Shown here in pieces: positions 35,401 to 42,400 of a stretch of 64,000 bases of DNA. The stretch lies in NCBI RefSeq assembly GCF_905147045.1, contig NC_065889.1, positions 11,723,001 through 11,787,000 of the forward strand. Reading direction: 5' to 3'. Both the position numbers and the translations under genes were made by a program. The DNA comes from Nymphalis io. Its lineage: Eukaryota; Arthropoda; Insecta; Lepidoptera; Nymphalidae. Each line of letters opens with the position of its first letter. The first letter of the stretch is position 1. The notes under the pieces are model-generated. The model saw only the letters and a program-made list of their open reading frames with translations. It did no database searches and had not been told where the DNA came from.

Positions 35401-36957
35401 GACCAGAATATCAAAGTTCAGGAGAAGTCTGATGCCATCCCTGCCAGTAAAACCAGGAGTGGTAGAGTGGTCAGATTCCCAAACTACTATCGCCCGTAGT
35501 CACGGTCTCGGCAGGGGAGTAGTGTGGCGAGTGCACAATGCGTCTAAACGCAGCACAAACATCACCTGATCAACTACGTCATGGATCAGGTGATGTTGCA
35601 GTGGTCTGATGTATGTCGTCACACGTATGGATACGCCCCTTTGGCAATATGGTCGCATGCGCATCTATTGTCCTCGCAGCGACGTCACACGCTTGACCAC
35701 ACCCCCAGCAAGATGGCCGCATGCATCGCTTTTGTTTTCGCCTAGGAGGAGCCCAAAAGTGGCAAGCACGCGTGGTGGTCATCGTGAGAGGGGAATGCCT
35801 ATATAAGCGCTGTTGTTGTTGTTTATTTTTAATAAATTAATTATTTCAACTATTTTTAGTGTGCGCTCTAATGTAAACATTGTTGACTTGTCACAATAAA
35901 TAACTCTTAAAGTCTGCCGGAGTTTTTAATTGGTGGTTAAGCTGCGATCCTCTTCAACAACATTTATGACTATAACATGATGTAATCAAATTGGAATCAA
36001 ACTCGGATGGGTTGTTTATAGTTTTGTAAAGTCTATGTTCACCTTTTAAGACATTTTTATTACAGGCAACACTTCTTTTACATACCATTTTTAATAAATG
36101 CCTATTATTAATTATATACTGTACTTATTGTGTAAGCTACGTCCAAAAAATATAATAAAATATAAAAAATGATGCAGAATGGTTTATATTTTTTACTAGT
36201 CAATGTCTATATGGGCTATGCTGGTGATCAATTATGGTCAGGTGTCTCATTTTTTAGTCTCCAGCTTATGGAATTCCATGGTGAAATGCCTTAACTTGAT
36301 TTATTGGTTTCTAATATCAACAACAAATCAATACAAACATTATGACAAAACCAGAAGAAAACTTTATTATTTTTTTTTTTATATTTATAACTTTACTTCA
36401 TAGAACATGAGTTCATCTATTTATTTATATCTAATTCATACCTATTATTTAATTAAATTAAATTTAGACAATGGAAAAAATACATTTTTTTCAGATACAA
36501 ACCAAAAATTTGTTATAAAATATCAAATATTTAAATATAATTATCTGTGTTATTTAATTGTGAGAATTTTTTAAGGCCTTACCTAGTACAGGAAGGTATT
36601 CATGTAGAAGAGTGTCATCAGCAGCCATCTGCTTCTCCATTTTTCTCACAACGGGCAAAACCCATGGTTTGCCATTTTCATCTCTGTATGCTATAAAAAT
36701 AATATCATTATTAATTTTAAATATTTATACTAAAAATATTCAAATAAGTTCTAAATATATAAATTCATATGTATAAAATATAAAGTTGTAAATAGAATTA
36801 AAAAGGATTAACTTTCAAACTGATAAAAGTTAAAATACCGCTCACCTCCTATACTAAGATTTACTTTATTTTTAAATGTATCTTCTGTAAAAAGTTTGTT
36901 TACTTGAAACACTTCAATTGGTGGCCCTTGCTCTACAACTTGGAAACGAGAACCCAT
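20436..36957 (-). CDS. Got1: Aspartate aminotransferase, cytosolic
   Basis: Nine exons on the minus strand: 36846-36957 (ATG at 36957), 36583-36690, 27018-27091, 26224-26332, 24707-24924, 22159-22309, 21694-21859, 20941-21012 and 20436-20655. Phases agree throughout and give 409 aa. It interconverts aspartate and 2-oxoglutarate with oxaloacetate and glutamate using pyridoxal phosphate. Visible motifs are GPPIEVF near the start, AYRDENGKPWVLP, CAHNPTG, DSAYQGFASGD (Asp216, Tyr219), the PLP lysine Lys252 in SYAKNFGLYNERVG, SNPPAHGAR and the substrate arginine Arg380 in SGRINICGL. The start lacks a mitochondrial presequence and residues such as FFDSAYQGF and ERVGNLS fit GOT1, not GOT2. Intron 2 (27092-36582, 9.5 kb) holds a Gypsy element in antisense. 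The donor after exon 7 is an unusual GTCGGT. Confidence 0.95.
21163..21395 (-). mobile_element. SINE-A, lacking its 3' end
   Basis: From AAACGCCCTTAGACATTGAC to TCTACCACCAGT the copy matches SINE-A in reverse, but the last roughly 60 bp with the poly-A end are absent. Confidence 0.78.
22428..22680 (+). mobile_element. SINE-C copy
   Basis: tRNA-like head (GTTGGTAGATGCC as A-box side, GGGTTCGATTCCCACCC as B box), body with TAAGTATGTATTTACAAAAG and GGGATCAGATGGCC, and a tail in TATTTATT repeats. It lies in Got1 intron 5. Confidence 0.85.
23522..24263 (+). mobile_element. RTE LINE fragment with internal inversion (twin priming)
   Basis: The right part (24114-24263) is the element 3' end in plus orientation, with GGAGAGGTTTATGTTCAGC and a TGATT tail. 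The left part (23522-24113) is the adjoining reverse-transcriptase C-terminal region in minus orientation (CVGLGINLDKTK through GRPPARWTDDL). About 33 bp coding GRPPARWTDDL occur in both parts, at 23522-23554 and 24114-24146, as inverted copies. The unit is bounded by an exact 11-bp direct repeat TAGTATTTTTT at 23511-23521 and 24264-24274. It therefore entered as one insertion. It sits in Got1 intron 5. Confidence 0.88.
25079..25352 (+). mobile_element. SINE-C copy
   Basis: It starts at GAGGATCCGGTTGGCGTGG, has the B-box-like GGGTTCGATTCCCACAC, the body TAAGTATGTATTTACAAAAG, and a tail of TTATTATTATATTA. It lies in Got1 intron 4. Confidence 0.85.
26408..26668 (-). mobile_element. SINE-A copy with internal deletion
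   Basis: T-run and TATAAAATAGGTAGGCG at the left, CACAAAGCCCTATCAG at the right; the stretch around the CCACCTGATGGTAAGTGG motif is deleted. It lies in Got1 intron 3. Confidence 0.78.
26820..26990 (+). mobile_element. SINE-B, internally deleted
   Basis: GATCGCGGGTTCAAAGC (B-box side of the head), CACTGAATTTTCAT, GGAAAACATCGTGAG, then directly the tail GGCCTTAGCCCAGCAGTGGG. The roughly 90-bp middle is missing. Confidence 0.78.
27165..27235. repeat. Short AT-rich tandem repeat
   Basis: Alternating units of TATACATATATT and TATACATATATTTA are repeated several times. The rest of the intron between 27236 and 29867 is AT-rich with no recognised feature. Confidence 0.85.
29868..30015 (-). mobile_element. 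SINE-A fragment, very diverged
   Basis: GGTAACTGGTAGTTATCGCC, GGGCAATGTAAGAAATATT and ACACTGGCTCACAAATTG keep the order of SINE-A motifs in reverse. Confidence 0.5.
30148..30425 (-). mobile_element. SINE-B, near full length, diverged
   Basis: In reverse: tail TGTTCCACTGCTGG at the left, body TTTCCTCACAATGTTTTCC, and the tRNA-like head (GGACCATCTCAGTG) at the right. Confidence 0.75.
30692..30975 (-). mobile_element. SINE-C copy
   Basis: The right end holds the tRNA-like head in reverse (GGGTGGGAATCGAACCCA, then CCACGCCAACCGGCTCG) and the left end the tail with TATCCTGGGACA, present twice in tandem (about 30699-30725). It lies in Got1 intron 2 just before the Gypsy element. Confidence 0.85.
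31026..31459 (+). repeat. 5' LTR
   Basis: It contains a perfect hairpin (arms 31061-31074 and 31087-31100, 12-nt loop), a GC-richer U3 part, the TATA box TATATAAG at 31303-31310 and AATAAA at 31398-31403. It ends TCTTCA. Confidence 0.96.
31303..31310 (+). promoter_or_regulatory. TATA box of the Gypsy LTR promoter
   Basis: TATATAAG lies in a GC-richer context (CCTATATAAGCGCTG), about 90 bp before the AATAAA, giving a short R region. Confidence 0.7.
31461..31475 (+). other. Primer-binding site of the Gypsy element
   Basis: TGGTGACCCCGACGT begins one base after the LTR. TGG is the complement of a tRNA 3' CCA end; the tRNA species was not determined. Confidence 0.65.
31508..32419 (+). CDS. gag: Gypsy gag
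   Basis: The frame is open from inside the LTR; the first ATG after the LTR, at 31508 (MSMPDAPLSRD), gives 303 codons. The N-terminal half matches the capsid-type gag of insect Gypsy elements (PELWFAQLEGQFTLSGI, FYYVLAQLEP, RLSASQERKI, LGDRKPTQFLRHL). The C-terminal part is Ser/Arg-rich (RSRSRFAIDRSRRHSRARS) and ends with a Cys/His cluster (YCWYHHRFGERARKCIQPC), a nucleic-acid-binding knuckle. It forms the particle and packages element RNA. The frame overlaps pol by 55 nt, with a slippery heptamer at 32395-32401. Confidence 0.93.
   Translation: MSMPDAPLSRDATAVTALPATGETMRVGVRVPVFNPDDPELWFAQLEGQFTLSGIREDSTKFYYVLAQLEPQHTAEIRDLVVAPPSTGRYDKLKAELIRRLSASQERKIKQLLMHEELGDRKPTQFLRHLQHLAGPTVPTDFIRTIWSSRLPTHLQTCIAAQHTKMSLEDIAELADRINEIVPATLQVSEQVAVPVAGRVAGQVASASSSTLGVPSTSFESLNQTVAELSKQMEILSMQLNRRQPRSRSRFAIDRSRRHSRARSRSQTNNYPYCWYHHRFGERARKCIQPCGYKKMGNSQGSQ
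32365..35499 (+). CDS. pol: Gypsy pol: protease, reverse transcriptase, RNase H, integrase
   Basis: An open frame of 1044 codons in the -1 frame relative to gag, without internal stops. Domains in order, counted from the first ATG of the frame: aspartic protease (LVDTGSDLCVF, DTG at 45-47), reverse transcriptase (SPLHLTKKKNDGWRPCGDYR, catalytic YLDD at 345-348), RNase H (QTDASDTAIGAVLQQ and YDRELLAVYDAIRHFRF), then integrase with an H2C2 finger (HNLSHPG, CQQCQQ) and a DDE core (HLDLIGPLPL, TTDRGRQFESGAF, HPTANGMVERLHRQLKA). Translation most likely enters by -1 frameshifting at GGGAAAC, so the ATG at 32365 need not be used. No env follows; the stop lies 23 bp before the 3' LTR. It looks able to function. 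Confidence 0.95.
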   Translation: MYSTVWLQEDGKLSRQPVVAVDDCLTISGRLFITDRKTKVQYLVDTGSDLCVFPRSAVREPRNKMGYELFAANGTIIYTYGFLPLTLDLGLRRAFTWRFVVADVSKPIIGVDFLSYYNLLVDCRNQRLVDGVTTLAVALPKQRSTETISSVRTTLEDTSYHRLLREFPEITRPAGKPHITKHSTVHHIRTTDGPPVSSRPRRLDPERLKIAKQEFDEMLQSGTARRSDSPWSSPLHLTKKKNDGWRPCGDYRALNARTIPDKYPIRHLHDFTCQLTGSTVFSTIDLVKAYHQIPVYEDDIPKTAIATPFGLYEFPFMTFGLRNAAQSFQRFMDEVLRGLDFCYGYLDDILVFSSSSTLHQEHLKLLFQRLAEYGVLINTNKCTFGKTQVQFLGHNVSAAGIQPLESKVEAIQNFPVPKTLKELRRFLGMINFYRRFIPNAAKVQAPLNQLLVGPKTKGSQPINMTPALLESFELSKKQLSEATLLVHPDPQAELSIQTDASDTAIGAVLQQFKNNEWQPLAFFSRKLSPSQKKYSPYDRELLAVYDAIRHFRFMVEARTFCIITDHKPLTFVFANHRENSSRQFRYLDFISQFTTDFRYVAGKENIVADALSRIEAVSIPLDYHSLVKAQEADSELQDLLKNGSALRLKKIRLESEPALLVYCDVSQSNPRPFITPSYRKQVFDSLHNLSHPGATPTVKLVTERYIWPGIRKDCRQWVKECQQCQQSKVTRHTQAPLQAFESPSARFRHIHLDLIGPLPLCLGYRYCLTIVDRYTRWPEVYPLQDITAESCIAALSSGWISRFGCPEHITTDRGRQFESGAFKELVKLIGANHHTTTAYHPTANGMVERLHRQLKAAIACHSTPNWVEVLPWVLLGIRSAYKDDIKASTAELVYGEPLRLPGQFFSSAPPTIEDITEFIGRIRTHVNKLRPQPSSWHTSSNQTFYIPKDLMLTSHVFIRQGPHRKPLQAPYSGPYRVLRREEKTFDIDVQGKTQRISIDRLKPAYILAEDQTDQNIKVQEKSDAIPASKTRSGRVVRFPNYYRP
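32395..32401 (+). other. -1 slippery heptamer GGGAAAC at the gag/pol overlap
   Basis: In the gag frame it reads G-GGA-AAC, matching the X-XXY-YYZ rule. A -1 shift there enters the pol frame (GGG AAA CTC). The gag stop follows 15 nt after the heptamer. A downstream stimulatory structure was not established. Confidence 0.7.
35513..35522 (+). other. Polypurine tract of the Gypsy element
   Basis: AGGGGAGTAG ends directly at the 3' LTR, the position for priming plus-strand DNA. It has one T. Confidence 0.65.
35523..35956 (+). repeat. 3' LTR
   Basis: Read base by base against 31026-31459, no difference was seen. It is followed by ACAA, the second copy of the target duplication. The remaining intron 35961-36582 is AT-rich without recognised features. 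Confidence 0.96.
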
Positions 36958-37524
36958 TTTATGTATCTCACGAAACACAACTGTCTGATTTGAGTTGTCG
37001 AGTAACCAATGTGCTAGAGTAACTGTAAATGATAGCTATCCTGCTATCAATTAAAAAATAGTTCGCGAATTACGATTTGCCACTTTCAGTCGGCTGACCT
37101 TTGGGCTTCGACAATGTCACACACGTCAATTATAAATGTCAGCTGTCAATTGTCAAACTTTACCGGCCTTCTTGTTTTTAATTATATAAATATAAAAAGA
37201 AGTTTTTAAAGGTATTCGAGGAAACTCTAGTGATAGATTCAATGATTACTAGATATTTATATATACATATTCATATAATGAAGTCGATAATTTTATAATT
37301 TGCGTGTTTTTTCTATGAATTTGCGTTGCGTATTCTCTTTTTATTTAAATTTTATATATTATAAAAAATGACTGTAGATAGTTTAAAATTATGTATTTTA
37401 TTTACAAGACAAACATAAAAATTAAATTAAAACTGTTATTTGGACCAAAAAATATATTATAATAATACTACATGTTATACATGATATACTTAAAGTGCAT
37501 ACATTGAAAATTTTCAAATTATCA

Positions 37525-37788
37525 TTAGTATCGAGTATAAACCGGATTTTTAAGACGTGGCACTCTTGGATCTTCGGGACGCATAATTATGTAAACTTTT
37601 TTATATTCTCGATTATCACCATCTCTTTTGATATAATTAATAACAGCAATAAGTCCTAAGCCAATTCCTATTATGCCCAAACAAGATGAGCCCATAATTT
37701 CTGGAATTTCCCACCATCCCTTTTTGAACAGACCCAGAAGCGTATTGGGAAATTTTACCTGATGACCTATCTCCTTTGGTTCGGGCAT
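37525..37788 (-). CDS. Small one-helix membrane protein, possibly complex I subunit (NDUFA3-like), copy 1
   Basis: A single exon of 87 codons, MPEPKEIGHQVKFP to PVYTRY. The centre has GWWEIPEIMG followed by one hydrophobic helix (about residues 30-50), and the C-terminal part has KRDGDNREYKKVYIIMRPEDP. The same layout and motifs (EIPEI, helix, DGDNRxYKKVY, MRPxDPRV) occur in the neighbour at 38265-38492, so the two are paralogs. Short proteins with one helix and a charged tail fit accessory subunits of the mitochondrial inner membrane; I link them tentatively to the insect NDUFA3 type, which is inference. It starts 477 bp from the start of copy 2, head-to-head. This copy is longer at both ends. 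It also precedes the Got1 start by about 570 bp on the same strand. Confidence 0.65.
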   Translation of the reverse strand: MPEPKEIGHQVKFPNTLLGLFKKGWWEIPEIMGSSCLGIIGIGLGLIAVINYIKRDGDNREYKKVYIIMRPEDPRVPRLKNPVYTRY

Positions 37789-38264
37789 TTCAAATATAAT
37801 GTAATTTATAAGATACTACGCCTATATAAGCAAAATTTAAATTAAATATTATCGACTTGTATAACGTTAATATAACGTAGTTATACAATTTTTTTTTTAA
37901 TGAAATGTCACTTATGGATACTGTAAATTTTTATCGCCTTACACCTGGCTGGATAAATCTTACCTAATATTTAACAATTGAATAATTTATTTTTATGTAA
38001 AATAAATTGAAGTTTTTTTTTAAAGCGAAACAAAGATTTTTTTTATTAGATAAGTAGGAGAAACACGTCTCATTTTTATAGTGTGTAATTTTTCATTCTT
38101 AAGGAAGAAATTTAGTGTTTTTTTTTTTTATAAAGCACCACTAAAAGTCTTATTGACTTGGCCTGACATTGACATTGGCAAATATATTTTGACCATTCGC
38201 CTTATTTTCTTGTGATATTTTTAATAAAAATATCTTACTAACTGAAAGTAAAGAAGATAAACTG
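37789..38264. promoter_or_regulatory. Shared upstream region of the divergent paralog pair
   Basis: 476 bp between two start codons pointing away from each other. It is AT-rich with several T-runs. It must hold both promoters unless the 5' UTRs are spliced; no defined element could be assigned. Confidence 0.45.
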
Positions 38265-38492
38265 ATGGCGGTCCCAGCGACAAGACGAACAATTGGGCAA
38301 CTATTACAACAAGCATGGACTGAGATCCCTGAGATTGTGGCTACTACTGGCATGGGTCTTATTGGCATTGCATTGGGCGGCATTGCCGTTCGTAATTATT
38401 ACAAAAGTGATGGGGATAACCGAAGATATAAAAAAGTCTACGTTGTTATGAGACCCGACGATCCGAGAGTCGCTAAAATCCGTAAGGACTAA
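38265..38492 (+). CDS. Small one-helix membrane protein, possibly complex I subunit (NDUFA3-like), copy 2
   Basis: A single exon of 75 codons, MAVPATRRTIGQLLQQAW to VAKIRKD. Order: basic N-terminus, TEIPEIVATTGMG, a Gly-rich hydrophobic helix (LIGIALGGIAVRNYY), then KSDGDNRRYKKVYVVMRPDD and a short basic end. There is no cleavable presequence, which is usual for small inner-membrane subunits. It looks like the conserved, ancestral member of the pair because it is compact and ends like a known insect protein type; copy 1 would be the derived duplicate. AATAAA occurs shortly after the stop (38496-38501), and again near 38545. The complex I assignment is tentative. Confidence 0.7.
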   Translation: MAVPATRRTIGQLLQQAWTEIPEIVATTGMGLIGIALGGIAVRNYYKSDGDNRRYKKVYVVMRPDDPRVAKIRKD

Positions 38493-39458
38493 GAAATAAA
38501 CAAAATAATTAAGTTCTGTGAATATCTAGTTGCAATTATGTAATAATAAATCAGTTTTGTCATTTATTTTTGTCTTGTTATATTTCCCATCTTCTGCTCC
38601 TTTGTTTTTCACGTATTCATACAAGAATAAAACATACTTATGAAATGCTTACAAGTTAATTTGAGCCTAAAATTGAAAAACATAACTGACATTTACTAAC
38701 ATATTTATTTTAATTTTGTATTTACTCATATGACAGTAACCAGATCAAACTAAATTTACCTAAATTATTATTCAATGAGAAGTAATTTGGGTTAATGAAA
38801 CTTTATTTCTCATTATATTATTATTATAATTAGAAGTGTGATATTGAAAATTAGTGTTTTTTTTTGATAAATTTATAACTACTATTAGTAATCCAATTTA
38901 TAATATCATTTTTTTAATGCAAAATATATCGAATATATATGATACCATGTATTCATTTAATTTGTATCAAATGGTGTATTCACAAGGTTGTTCAACCATA
39001 ATCACATAATTTAATCCTCTATAACTGAAAATGATTATAACTGAAAAATAAGCTATTGATAAGCTGACAGAGTGGGAAGTTTTTTAAATTAAAGTTGTTT
39101 ATTGTATTGTTTTAACTAAACCTGATCATTATATTCAATGATCTAGTTTTTTAAATTAACAAAATCACATTTTACACTTCTGTTGACCCAAGAGATGGCG
39201 CTTATTTAGCTTAAAGGCTGAGTCTAACGGTGCAGAGAAGCAATAGTGCCAGCATCTTGGTTACAATGCCACAGGACAATTTTTTAGACGGTGTGTTTTT
39301 CTTTAAATTTGTTTTTATGTATGTGTAATTTTGTTGTTTAAATCAATGCTAATAAAACTTAATGTTTAAGTTATTCATAAATAAAACATCCTTTAAAAAA
39401 AAAACAATTATTTAATATTACAACAAGATTAGTGAACATGTGAATACTGAACATTATT
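38493..39458. other. AT-rich spacer between copy 2 and the RFC1 3' end
   Basis: The two genes converge on it. It holds the 3' UTR of the small plus-strand gene and presumably that of RFC1. No other exon or repeat family was recognised. Confidence 0.4.
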
Positions 39459-42400
39459 TTATTTCTTCTTTTTCGGGCTCTTCTTTGCACTTTTTGAAGC
39501 ACTCTTCTTTTCCTTTGTACCTTTAATGGGACTGGACTTATCTTTGTGTTTCTCTTGCCCTTTTTTGCTACTGCTAGGTTTTTCTGTATCTTTATTTTTC
39601 TTTTTCTAAAATAATAAAAGAACAGAAATATTATACTGCCACTTTACAATAGTAAAGTCAAAAACAGATAGCCATGTCAAAGAATTAAATTAAATATTTA
39701 TTATAATGATAAACTCATAAGTGGTAGAGTTTATAAATAAACTTAACAATGAAAAGTGAGCTTTGTAAAAAATTAACAACCTTGCTTATAAATGTAGCTT
39801 AGTGACTGTTTAGTTTAATATTAATTTCTCTCTATATACAATTATTGATTTGAAATTTGGAAGACAGTGCATTGTTGAAATTATGGCACTTATTTAACTA
39901 TAAGATATTACAGATTACATCTCAGTTCACGTTCTTTAATCAAAGGAATATACTTTCTTAATTACAGGCACAAGGGACTTAAAATCTTAGTTCCCAAGGT
40001 TGGTGGCGCATTGGCTATAAGCGATGGTTGACATTTCTTGCAATGCCAATGTCTAAGGGCGTTTTGTGACCACTTACCATCAGGTGGCCCATATGCTCGT
40101 CCACCTTCCTATTCTATAAAAAAAAAAAACAATGACAGAAGCTATGTAACATATCTTACTTTAATTAGTGTGTCATTCTCAGGATCGCTGTCTATTGCAT
40201 CATCTTCATTGTCTTCTTGGGAATTTTCATTGTCTAGTGCTCGCCCTTTTTTTACAGCAACCGGAGCATATGGCAATGCGGTCGCCTTCTTATTGTATGC
40301 ACGCGTCATTGCGGCTTTTACCTTTAACAATAAAAAATAAATTGTCTTGTATATATATTATCCTCATTCTATGGAATTATAATAATAATAATATATAAAA
40401 TATACAAATTAAGCTTGTACAAAGCTTGTGTTATGGAAACCAGACAACTGATATAATTTTTAAACTTTTGTAAATACATACTTATATAGATAATTACACC
40501 CAGACTCAGGACAAGCAGACATGTCATGCACACAAATGTCCGTCCTGGGTGGGAATCGAACCCACAACGTTCGGCGTGAAAGGCAAGTGAAGAGGATCGC
40601 AACTTAACCACCAATTAAAAACTCCGGCAGACTTTAAGAATTATTTATTGTGACAAGTCAACAATGTTTACATTAGAGCGCACAGTAAAAATAGTTGAAA
40701 TAATTAATTTATTTAAAAATAAACAACAACAACAGCGCTTATATAGGCATTCCCCTCTCACGATGACCACCACGCGTGCTTGCCACTTTTGAGACCTCCT
40801 CCTAGGCGAAAACAAAAGCGATGCATGCGGCCATCTTGCTGGGGGTGTGGTCAAGCGTGTGACGTCGCTGCGAGGACAATAGATGCGCATGCGACCATAT
40901 TGCCGAAGGGGCGTATCCATACGTGTGACGACATACATCAGACCACTGCAACATCACCTGATCCATGACGTAGTTGATCAGGTGATGTTTGTGCTGCGTT
41001 TAGACGCATTGTGCACTCGCCACACAAGTATCTATCAACCACGCCTACCGGCTCATCAAAATTAAACGAGATAAGACAGCACTTTCTATTAAAATACATA
41101 TATCTTGTTTTAATTAAGAAAAAATTAATACTAACAATTTATTTGTTTTATTTATCATTAAATTACTGTCTTTATTTATTACATCTTAAAATAAAGTTAA
41201 GAAATATTAAATTTAAGAATAAATTGACAGTATGTATTGCTTAAATATATGCTTGCATTTAAAATAAAGTCAAACTGTGTATCAGTGCTAACCTTAGTTT
41301 CAATCGTATTCATGGGATTTAATTGCCCCGGCCATAAAGACAGCTCAACTAGTGAATCGAAATCTTCCCTCAGCAGATGGTAAGATTCCAGCACTTCCAT
41401 AGACTTTTCAATGCCATCTGTCTTCTCTTGTATCAATGGAGTCGCCACCGCATCCCGGAGGTAGTACGCATAGTCCAGGAAGATTGAAGATTTTGAACCA
41501 GATGTACTGTGGAGTTAATACGACATTGTAAGTTTTTAGGCATATATAAACATATTTTTACGAAAACATTTTCTGCATACGTGAAATTAATTGTCAATGT
41601 GCCAGTATAATTAAAGGCACGAGGGATATAGATAACATTTTGTATCCCATTTTTAGCCGCGCTTTTAATAATGTGTATATCTCGATAAAGTATCACATAG
41701 ATAATAAGTGTGGAGTTAGTATTCGTTAATTTCCATGCAGGATAAATAATAATTCAATTATATTTAATTAATTATCTATATAACTTGATTGTCGAAAAAG
41801 ATAACTATTGATGATATTGTCAGTTATTCTAGGCTCTACATTCCAGCCAGTGGCAGCTTTAATTTTAATTAAATCTTGTGAAACGACAATTCAAAAGTGC
41901 ATTATTTGATTTGATTGGTTGGTATTTCAAACAGTGACAATGTCTATGGGCAGCGGTGATCACTTACAATCAGTATTTATAAAAAAAAAAATACTTTAAT
42001 TGTACAATTTGGTTTTAAAAACTTTGTATCACTCAGCCAGCGCTTGACTTTAGTTATAATCAGATATGTCTCACCTAAGTCTAGTGTGCGCGTGTATTTC
42101 CTGACACAGACGATGCATTTTATTCTTCCGTGAGTTCTTACCGAGCCACGACGGAAACTGTATCTGCGACGATAGGTGACCTTCTAGAACTGATCCCGGT
42201 ATCACGCTGCTGCACATTGCCTGAACAAATAGTTAATTGTTTACGCGAAGGTGAAATTGTGTAAAATTAGGGGCAAAAGTTGTCCATTTGTTTGCTTGCC
42301 TTATTGGCATAAAAGTTCAGTACACGAGGCTCATCCAGTCCGGATCACTGAATAGGAAGGCAGACCATTCTTTACATTATCAATGAGCCTTGGGAACTAA

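Larger units (their letters stand above)
31026..35956 (+). mobile_element. Complete Ty3/Gypsy LTR retrotransposon
   Basis: 4931-bp element with two 434-bp LTRs that read as identical (31026-31459 and 35523-35956), starting TG and ending CA. A 4-bp target duplication ACAA flanks it (31022-31025 and 35957-35960). Behind the left LTR is a primer-binding site starting TGG, before the right LTR a purine-rich tract. It has intact gag and pol frames and no envelope gene. Identical LTRs mean a recent insertion. It lies in Got1 intron 2, opposite to Got1. Relatives of its LTR occur at 1-323 and 40588-41024. Confidence 0.97.

Noticed and set aside
35579..35806. Open frames on both strands in the LTR
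   Set aside because: The same frames appear in every LTR copy, have no conserved product and overlap on both strands; they are by-products of a GC-richer LTR.
31026..35956. Endogenous retrovirus with an envelope gene
   Set aside because: Pol ends 23 bp before the 3' LTR, so there is no room for env.
20436..36957. Mitochondrial aspartate aminotransferase (GOT2)
   Set aside because: The protein begins directly with the catalytic fold without a presequence, and many residues match the cytosolic form.
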